Below are positions 5,933 through 10,607 of a stretch of 10,607 nucleotides of DNA, in pieces. Made by a program: the position numbers and the translations under genes. The notes under the pieces were generated by a model. It did not search any database, was not told the origin of the DNA, and saw only the letters and a program-made list of their open reading frames with translations. The stretch's first letter is position 1, and each line of letters opens with the position of its first letter. Origin of the DNA: Vulcanimicrobiota bacterium (GTDB taxonomy: Bacteria; Vulcanimicrobiota; Vulcanimicrobiia; Vulcanimicrobiales; Vulcanimicrobiaceae); the NCBI GenBank assembly GCA_027306845.1, contig DAHUYY010000051.1:1-10607 (forward strand), in the 5' to 3' direction.

Positions 5933-7351
5933 ATGAAATTTGAAGAGCCGATCGAGCAACTGATCGCCGAGCCGACGCGCTTCACCCGAGACGTGCATTT
6001 CCCCGATCCTGCGGAGATTCGGCTCTACGACGAGACGCTGCGTGACGGCGAGCAGATGCCGGGCGTCTGTTACACGCCGCAGCAAAAATTGGAGATCGCG
6101 ACCGCGCTCGCCGATATCGGCGTTCATATAATCAGCGTCGGCTTTCCGGCCGCATCCTCGGGCGATCGTCGCACGCTGCAGCTCGTCATGGAAGCCAAAC
6201 GGCGCGGAGAAATCGGCGACGTCGAGATTCTCGTAATGTGTCGGAGCAATCGCAACGATATCGATGTCACCGTTGCGGCGCTGCGCGAGATCGGCGTCGA
6301 TCCGCGCGACGTTACGTTTTTCATTTTTTCCAGCGGCAGCGATCTTCACCTCAAATACAAGGTCGGCAAAGTTCTGCTGCGCTTCGCCGGACGTGACGAA
6401 TCAGAATGGCTGACGCTGCCGCTCTCGTTCTATCGCGAAGCAAACATCGAGTTGCAATGCGATGCCGTTGGCTATGCGCGTTCGCTCGGCGTCGAACGTA
6501 TAGAATTCGGCGGTGAAGACGGCAGCCGCGGCGACGTCGAGTACTTTATCGAATACTACAATCGTGTACTTGCCGCCGGCGGCACGCGCCCGGCGTGGCC
6601 GGATACCGTCGGCTGCTTGACCCCCGAGGCGATGCGCGCCCATGGAACGCGGCTTATCGGCGGGCTTCCCGCAGGCATTCCGGTCGTCGCTCACCTGCAT
6701 AACGATTACGGGCTGGGAACGATCAACGCGATTACGGCCACGTCATGCGGATTTAAAGTGATCTCGCTCACCGCGAACGGCTACGGCGAGCGCGCCGGTA
6801 ATGTCAAGCTCCATGAATATGTAGTGGCGATGCGACAGTTATATGGAATCGAGATTCCGGGTTTCAAATATAACAAATTGCGCGAGCTCGCCCGCTTTAT
6901 GGAACGGATGAGCGGCGTTCCCATGCAACAGCACGAGCCGATCGTCGGGTCGCGGGTCTTCGCCCATGAATCGGGGATTCACACGCACGGCATCATGATC
7001 GATCGGCGCATCTACGAAGCGGTTCCGAGCGAATTGGTCGGAGCGCATACGGAGTTTCTTTTCGGCAAACATTCCGGGGTTGGGTTGGTCGAGCAAACGC
7101 TACGCGAGAACGAAGATCGCCTCGCTGCAAGCGGCGTCGAGGTGACGAGCTCGCTCGCGCACGCGGTTACCGAACAGGTCAAGCGCATTCGCGAGGAGCG
7201 TGCAGCCGGTAGTGCGGCGCGACAAGCGATCGAACGCTACGAGGAGATCGCGAGCGGTCTCGCGCTCGACGCCGAAGATGTCGTCGAGATCGCACGCGCG
7301 ATTGGTGCGCGCGGCGTCGCAGCTAGCGCTGCGCCGTCACCGGGAAATTAA
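5933..7351 (+). CDS. DRE-TIM metallolyase, 2-isopropylmalate/homocitrate/citramalate synthase family
   Basis: This 472-aa enzyme belongs to the family that condenses acetyl-CoA with a 2-oxo acid using a divalent metal. The N-terminal active-site motif is at residues 32-41 (YDETLRDGEQ), with Arg37 and Asp38. The metal-binding HLHNDYG is at 254-260, the GERAGN loop at 285-290, and ESGIHTHG at 346-353. GKHSG follows near residue 380. The barrel is complete. The C-terminal part after about residue 385 is helical and too short for a full LeuA regulatory dimer domain. The length lies between homocitrate synthase (about 380) and LeuA (about 515), so the 2-oxo acid substrate cannot be assigned. ATG 5933 is favoured by AAGGA at 5923-5927; upstream in-frame codons read as non-protein Pro/Arg-rich sequence overlapping the divergent M50 gene. 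No other leucine, lysine or nif genes are adjacent. The 3' end overlaps the VanX-like gene tail to tail. Confidence 0.88.
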   Translation: MKFEEPIEQLIAEPTRFTRDVHFPDPAEIRLYDETLRDGEQMPGVCYTPQQKLEIATALADIGVHIISVGFPAASSGDRRTLQLVMEAKRRGEIGDVEILVMCRSNRNDIDVTVAALREIGVDPRDVTFFIFSSGSDLHLKYKVGKVLLRFAGRDESEWLTLPLSFYREANIELQCDAVGYARSLGVERIEFGGEDGSRGDVEYFIEYYNRVLAAGGTRPAWPDTVGCLTPEAMRAHGTRLIGGLPAGIPVVAHLHNDYGLGTINAITATSCGFKVISLTANGYGERAGNVKLHEYVVAMRQLYGIEIPGFKYNKLRELARFMERMSGVPMQQHEPIVGSRVFAHESGIHTHGIMIDRRIYEAVPSELVGAHTEFLFGKHSGVGLVEQTLRENEDRLAASGVEVTSSLAHAVTEQVKRIREERAAGSAARQAIERYEEIASGLALDAEDVVEIARAIGARGVAASAAPSPGN

Positions 7352-7973
7352 AAGAGCGTTTCGGGAAAGGTTCGCGCGCCAGCGTGAAGTGCCACCACTC
7401 CGCCGGGTAGGCCTTGAAACCGTAGCGCTCCATGAGCATCGCGAGGAAGGTGCGGTTTGCGCGCGACTGCGTGGGGACCGGCGCGTCGCCGCGCGAGAGC
7501 GGATCGAAGAAATCGAAGGGTGTTCCCATCGCGAGGCCGTCGATGGTGAGATCGACGGTGCTGCCGCGACTATGCGAGGAATTTTCGGCGATATATCCAC
7601 GCTTGAAGAGCTCGGATTTCGGGACGTTCGGGAAGTAGCGGCCCTTCGTTCCGATCGCACTCGGGCGCTTGCTCCACGCGACGAACGAACGTACGGCGCG
7701 CTCGGGGCGATAGCAATCGAAGACGCGAAGGGTCAGGTAATGCTCTAGTAAGAGACGCTCCACGCGCGCGAGTGCTTTTGCCGCCGGAACGGTGAGGATG
7801 CAGGCCGGTGCATCGTAGCCGGGAACGCGCGCGCCGGTAAAATTATCCGGCGTCGCGTAGCGAATATCCTGACGAATCTGCGGAGCGAACGTGGCGAGGT
7901 AGGTAAAGCCGCTGGGAAGAGCGGCGATCAGCGACGAGAACGCGAGGAGCGAGGCTCGCAGGAGCACGATCAC
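7323..7973 (-). CDS. VanX/DdpX-like D-alanyl-D-alanine dipeptidase (peptidase M15D), exported
   Basis: This 216-aa zinc dipeptidase should hydrolyse D-Ala-D-Ala. All VanX active-site positions are recognisable: Arg89 in CYRPERAV, zinc ligands His134 and Asp141 in SSHSRGSTVDLTI, and Glu192 (catalytic base) and His195 (third ligand) in EWWHF. The Arg-to-His spacing (45) and His-to-Asp spacing (7) match VanX. An N-terminal hydrophobic stretch (VLLRASLLAFSSLIAALPSG) looks like a signal peptide, so the enzyme probably acts in the periplasm. It may recycle or scavenge cell wall dipeptide, since no vanH/vanA ligase genes are seen. Its GTG start at 7973 overlaps the stop of the TPR gene (GTGA). Its last 29 bases overlap the 3' end of the convergent synthase gene. 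A role in glycopeptide resistance is not supported by this context. Confidence 0.88.
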   Translation of the reverse strand: MIVLLRASLLAFSSLIAALPSGFTYLATFAPQIRQDIRYATPDNFTGARVPGYDAPACILTVPAAKALARVERLLLEHYLTLRVFDCYRPERAVRSFVAWSKRPSAIGTKGRYFPNVPKSELFKRGYIAENSSHSRGSTVDLTIDGLAMGTPFDFFDPLSRGDAPVPTQSRANRTFLAMLMERYGFKAYPAEWWHFTLAREPFPKRSFNFPVTAQR

Positions 7974-8398
7974 TCTTTCGCGGCCTGCGCCAGGCCGATG
8001 CGGGCCTGCTCGAGTCCGGTCTTCGCCGCTACGTTGCCTTTGTTGATGACGAGCGCGCGCTCGTAATAGGGAATCGCACGGGCGAACTGCGACGAAGCGA
8101 GATAGAGATCGCCAAGCTGAGTGAGCGCGACGCCGTCATGCGGATCCTTCGCGATGCGCGCTTTGAGCTGGGAGACCTGAAGCATCACCGCCGGCGGCGG
8201 CCCACCCTGAACCGCGGCCGCGCTCCCGGCGTTCTGCTGCATCGAGGGGCCGCCGGCACCGAAGACCGATCCACGCACGTCGAAGCCTTTGACGACGAAG
8301 TCGCCGGTTACCAGCAACAAGACGGCGGCGAAAGCAACGAAGAGCCCGATGGCCAGCGGCGCCGGCAGCCCGCGTCTTGGGGAAGGTGGAGATTGCAT
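7970..8398 (-). CDS. Membrane-anchored TPR protein
   Basis: This 142-aa protein has a short Pro-rich N-terminus and one transmembrane helix at about residues 13-32 (PLAIGLFVAFAAVLLLVTGD). A low-complexity Gly/Ala/Gln linker follows. Residues 80-140 contain about one and a half tetratricopeptide repeats, seen as VALTQLGDLYLASSQFARAI followed by PYYERAL and a second helix pair. Such proteins are usually scaffolds in envelope complexes (compare the TPR parts of CcmI/NrfG), but no cytochrome biogenesis gene is near. ATG at 8398 was chosen because upstream in-frame codons overlap the divergent SprT-like gene. No good ribosome site precedes it. Coupling (GTGA) to the VanX-like gene suggests the two periplasmic products are made together. 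Specific function is unknown. Confidence 0.8.
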   Translation of the reverse strand: MQSPPSPRRGLPAPLAIGLFVAFAAVLLLVTGDFVVKGFDVRGSVFGAGGPSMQQNAGSAAAVQGGPPPAVMLQVSQLKARIAKDPHDGVALTQLGDLYLASSQFARAIPYYERALVINKGNVAAKTGLEQARIGLAQAAKE

Positions 8399-8413
8399 GA
8401 AGCCATCGTTCGA

Positions 8414-8457
8414 CCGTCGCGCGCGAGGAACCCGCACGGAACGAGCGCGTGCGACGG
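8414..8457. other. Short inverted repeat in the TPR/SprT divergent gap
   Basis: CCGTCGC (8414-8420) and GCGACGG (8451-8457) are exact reverse complements within the 63-bp gap between two divergent genes. The spacer is GC-rich and contains further CG-rich self-complementary runs. In DNA this GC-rich a 7-bp match may be chance, so only the pairing is claimed. No promoter boxes were recognised. Confidence 0.25.
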
Positions 8458-8461
8458 CGAA

Positions 8462-9043
8462 ATGCGAGCGGAGATGAGCGCTCCCTTGCCGACCGAAGCC
8501 GACCTCCAGATGCTCTTCGCGCGCCTCAACCTCGCGCACTTCGATGGTGAGATCGGCGCGTGTTCGCTCGCTTACAACGAGCGATTTTCCAATTGTGCGG
8601 GAAGAACGACCTATCGCGCACCCGCCCTCATCGAGCTCTCGCCGAAACATTTCCGGCGTTATCCTGCCGCGCTTGAAGAGACGCTCTTGCACGAAATGAT
8701 CCACGTGTGGTGCTACCAGCGCTTCGGCGAGACCGGGCACGGCGCGCACTTTCGTCGGAAGATGAAGCAGTGCGGAATCACCTCGATCCATCACGATCTC
8801 GGCACGGTGCGCCCGCTTCAGGAGGCGAGCACCCGCTATATCTTTCGCTGCGAGCATTGCGGCATGGAGGCCCTCCGCCGCCGCCTACCGAGGCGTTCGA
8901 TGACCTGCGGCCGCTGCAACCCGCGCCGCCACGACGCGCGCTTCCCGCTGACCGTTTACGAGGTCGTCGACATGCGGATTCTGGGCGAAGTCGGCACGAT
9001 CGCTCCGAAACGGGCCGCATCTCGGGCATCCCGAGCGACCTAA
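8462..9043 (+). CDS. SprT-like zinc metalloprotease domain protein
   Basis: This 193-aa protein has the SprT/SPRTN protease fold. The zinc motif HEMIH is at residues 77-81, and the third ligand is probably His93 in ETGHGAHF, as in the 'GHGPEF' of SPRTN. A C-terminal zinc ribbon follows with Cys130, Cys133, Cys149 and Cys152 (CEHC...CGRC). Eukaryotic SPRTN cleaves DNA-protein crosslinks. Bacterial SprT-like proteins are poorly understood, so a DNA-repair role is inference. The protein has no signal peptide and should be cytoplasmic. Two in-frame starts are possible: ATG 8462 (used here) and ATG 8474, which gives MSAPLPTEAD and 189 aa. Neither has a well-spaced ribosome site, as GGAG directly abuts 8474. 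The last codons hold a CTCGGG-CAT-CCCGAG hairpin (9021-9035). Fumarase follows 43 bp downstream on the same strand and may share the transcript. Confidence 0.85.
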   Translation: MRAEMSAPLPTEADLQMLFARLNLAHFDGEIGACSLAYNERFSNCAGRTTYRAPALIELSPKHFRRYPAALEETLLHEMIHVWCYQRFGETGHGAHFRRKMKQCGITSIHHDLGTVRPLQEASTRYIFRCEHCGMEALRRRLPRRSMTCGRCNPRRHDARFPLTVYEVVDMRILGEVGTIAPKRAASRASRAT

Positions 9044-9086
9044 GTCCAGGCGGTCCGGCCTCGCTTCGCGCAAAGATAGCGGGGCT

Positions 9087-10520
9087 ATGACGACCACCAA
9101 CACCGCCTCCAACGGCGCGCTTCAGTCGCGCAAAGAGACCGACTCTATGGGTGCCATCGATGTGCCCGCCGACAAATACTACGGCGCGCAATCGGCGCGT
9201 TCGCTCATTCACTTCGAGATCGGCGAGGGTACCTGGCCCCGCGATGTGATGCCCAAGCAAGTCATCGTTGCGATGGCACAGCTGAAGAAAGCTGCCGCGT
9301 TGGTCAATCACGACCTCGGAAAGCTCGATGCCGAGAAAACGAAACTGATCGTCGCTGCAGCCGACGAAGTGATCGCCGGAAAGCTCGACGCACACTTCCC
9401 GTTGCGGATATGGCAGACCGGTTCGGGCACGCAGACGAATATGAACGTCAACGAAGTGATCTCCAATCGCGCGATCGAGATCGCCGGCGGCGAGATGGGC
9501 AGCAAGAAGCCGATCCATCCCAACGATCACGTCAACATGTCGCAGTCGAGCAATGACACCTTCCCGACGGCGATGCACATGGCCGCCGCCGAGGCGATGG
9601 TAGCGATGTTGCCGCCCGTCCAGAAGCTTCGCGACGCACTCGACGTCAAAGCGAAAGCCTGGAAAGATATCGTGAAGGTCGGGCGCACGCACTTACAAGA
9701 TGCAACGCCGCTCACGCTCGGGCAAGAGTTCTCCGGCTACGTCACGCAGCTCGACCGCGCGATGGTCGCCTGCCGCGAAGCGCTCGAGCATCTCTACGAT
9801 CTCGCTATCGGCGGCACCGCGGTCGGCACCGGGCTCAATGCCCACCCCGAGTTTGCGAATCGCGCGGCAACGAAGCTCGCCGAGCTCACGAAGCTGCCGT
9901 TCCGGTCGCATCCGAACAAATTCACGGCGCTCGCATCGCACGATGATTTCGTCTTCGCCTCCGGAGCGCTCAAAATGCTCGGTGCTGCGCTGATGAAAAT
10001 CGCCAACGACGTGCGTTGGCTCGGCTCCGGTCCGCGCGCCGGTATCGGCGAACTCGTGCTTCCCGAGAATGAGCCCGGCAGCTCGATCATGCCGGGGAAA
10101 GTGAACCCGACGCAATCGGAAGCGATGACGATGGTCTGCGTGCAGGTCTTCGGCAACGACGTCGCCATTACGATGGGCGCGAGCCAAGGCAATTTCGAGC
10201 TCAACGTCTTCAACCCGGTGATGATCGCGAACTTCTTGCACAGCACGACGTTGCTGCGCGACGCCTGCACGATGTTCCGCGAGCATTGCATCGAGGGGCT
10301 GCAAGCGAACGAGCCGGTGATTGCGAAATATCTCGCCGAATCGTTGATGACGGTCACGGCGCTATCGCCGAAGATCGGTTACGACAAGGCCGCCGAGATC
10401 GCCAAGAAAGCCCACCACGACGGTGCGACCCTCAAAGAGACCGCGCTCAAACTCGGTTACGTTACGTCCGAAGAGTTCGACAAGATCGTCGTGCCCAAGG
10501 AGATGACCTACCCGAAATAA
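9087..10520 (+). CDS. fumC: Fumarate hydratase class II
   Basis: This 477-aa enzyme converts fumarate and water to L-malate in the TCA cycle, as a cytoplasmic, iron-independent homotetramer. The superfamily signature GSSIMPGKVNP is at residues 331-341, including the flexible serine loop. The active-site region GRTHLQDATPLTLGQE carries His202, equivalent to the catalytic His188 of E. coli FumC. GSGTQTNMNVNEVISNRA supports fumarase. The related aspartases differ in these loops, so aspartase is less likely. A roughly 14-residue N-terminal extension (MTTTNTASNGALQS) precedes the usual 'K-E-DSMG' start, and the length is close to family normal. ATG 9087 is preceded only by a weak GCGGGG. A strong hairpin follows the stop. 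No other TCA genes are seen. Confidence 0.96.
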   Translation: MTTTNTASNGALQSRKETDSMGAIDVPADKYYGAQSARSLIHFEIGEGTWPRDVMPKQVIVAMAQLKKAAALVNHDLGKLDAEKTKLIVAAADEVIAGKLDAHFPLRIWQTGSGTQTNMNVNEVISNRAIEIAGGEMGSKKPIHPNDHVNMSQSSNDTFPTAMHMAAAEAMVAMLPPVQKLRDALDVKAKAWKDIVKVGRTHLQDATPLTLGQEFSGYVTQLDRAMVACREALEHLYDLAIGGTAVGTGLNAHPEFANRAATKLAELTKLPFRSHPNKFTALASHDDFVFASGALKMLGAALMKIANDVRWLGSGPRAGIGELVLPENEPGSSIMPGKVNPTQSEAMTMVCVQVFGNDVAITMGASQGNFELNVFNPVMIANFLHSTTLLRDACTMFREHCIEGLQANEPVIAKYLAESLMTVTALSPKIGYDKAAEIAKKAHHDGATLKETALKLGYVTSEEFDKIVVPKEMTYPK

Positions 10521-10541
10521 TTTGTCGCGAACGCAAATGCA

Positions 10542-10573
10542 TGAGGGGCCGAGCGGCAGTGCTCGGCTCTTCA
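10542..10573 (+). terminator. Hairpin terminator after fumarase
   Basis: TGAGGGGCCGAGC (10542-10554) pairs with GCTCGGCTCTTCA (10561-10573) around a 6-nt loop: 13 pairs, two of them G-U on the RNA of this strand. It begins 21 bp after the fumC stop. Only a short AGTATTTG follows rather than a T-run, so intrinsic termination may be inefficient. The remaining bases to 10607 show nothing recognisable. Confidence 0.65.
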
Positions 10574-10607
10574 AGTATTTGCCGCCGGTTATTAAAGCAA
10601 CCTCCGA

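Noticed and set aside
7323..7973. Glycopeptide resistance locus
   Set aside because: No vanH, vanA/B ligase or vanRS-like genes are present; VanX-like dipeptidases are also common outside resistance clusters.
8399..8857. 153-residue N-terminal extension of the TPR protein
   Set aside because: It is antisense to the SprT-like gene and looks non-protein; the ATG at 8398 directly precedes the TM-TPR protein.
9021..9035. CTCGGG-CAT-CCCGAG hairpin as a terminator of the SprT-like gene
   Set aside because: It lies within the last codons, has only a 6-bp stem and no T-run, and fumC follows closely on the same strand.
8778..9692. Long open frame on the - strand (304 codons)
   Set aside because: It is antisense to the SprT-like and fumarase genes, whose motifs are clear; its translation is low-complexity Arg/Gly-rich.
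9693..10304. Open frame on the - strand opposite fumC (203 codons)
   Set aside because: Fully antisense to conserved fumarase sequence; a codon-bias shadow.

Overview
The window looks like chromosomal DNA from a GC-rich (about 60% by eye) diderm bacterium. A TolC-type outer membrane factor, a periplasmic adaptor remnant, a lipoprotein solute-binding protein and a secreted VanX-like dipeptidase all imply an outer membrane and periplasm. The gene mix and the dispersed-type intergenic palindrome would suit an uncultured lineage such as Eremiobacterota/Vulcanimicrobiota, but this is a guess because no marker gene is present. No rRNA, tRNA, CRISPR array, transposase or phage gene was seen.

Bases 1-4274 (+ strand) form one tightly packed run. 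It starts with the last codons of what looks like an RND/HlyD-type periplasmic adaptor, then a TolC-family outer membrane factor, a 379-aa protein built from two Lrp/AsnC-like halves that resemble the siroheme decarboxylase subunits AhbA and AhbB, and a family 5 (peptide/nickel type) solute-binding lipoprotein. Junctions are GTGA overlaps or a 30-nt gap, so the genes are probably co-transcribed. Bases 4275-4497, between convergent genes, are filled by a nested repeat structure: three perfect 25-bp tandem repeats, a central hairpin, then two and a half 35-bp tandem repeats carrying the same core in inverted orientation.

Bases 4498-5873 (- strand) hold an M50 site-2-type membrane metalloprotease and, through an ATGA overlap, an unrecognised 193-aa soluble protein. 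A 59-bp divergent gap carrying a perfect 8-bp inverted repeat separates them from a + strand DRE-TIM metallolyase (isopropylmalate/homocitrate synthase family, 5933-7351). Its 3' end overlaps by 29 bp the convergent VanX-like D-Ala-D-Ala dipeptidase (7323-7973, - strand), which is coupled by GTGA to an upstream membrane-anchored TPR protein (7970-8398). Divergent from that pair are a SprT-like zinc metalloprotease (8462-9043) and a class II fumarase (9087-10520), followed by a 13-bp-stem hairpin terminator.

Most of the window is ordinary housekeeping and envelope content. The parts most worth a second look are the AhbA/AhbB-like fusion inside a transport operon, the symmetric 3+3 repeat array, the protease plus unknown-protein pair, and the unassigned DRE-TIM synthase with its possible operator.
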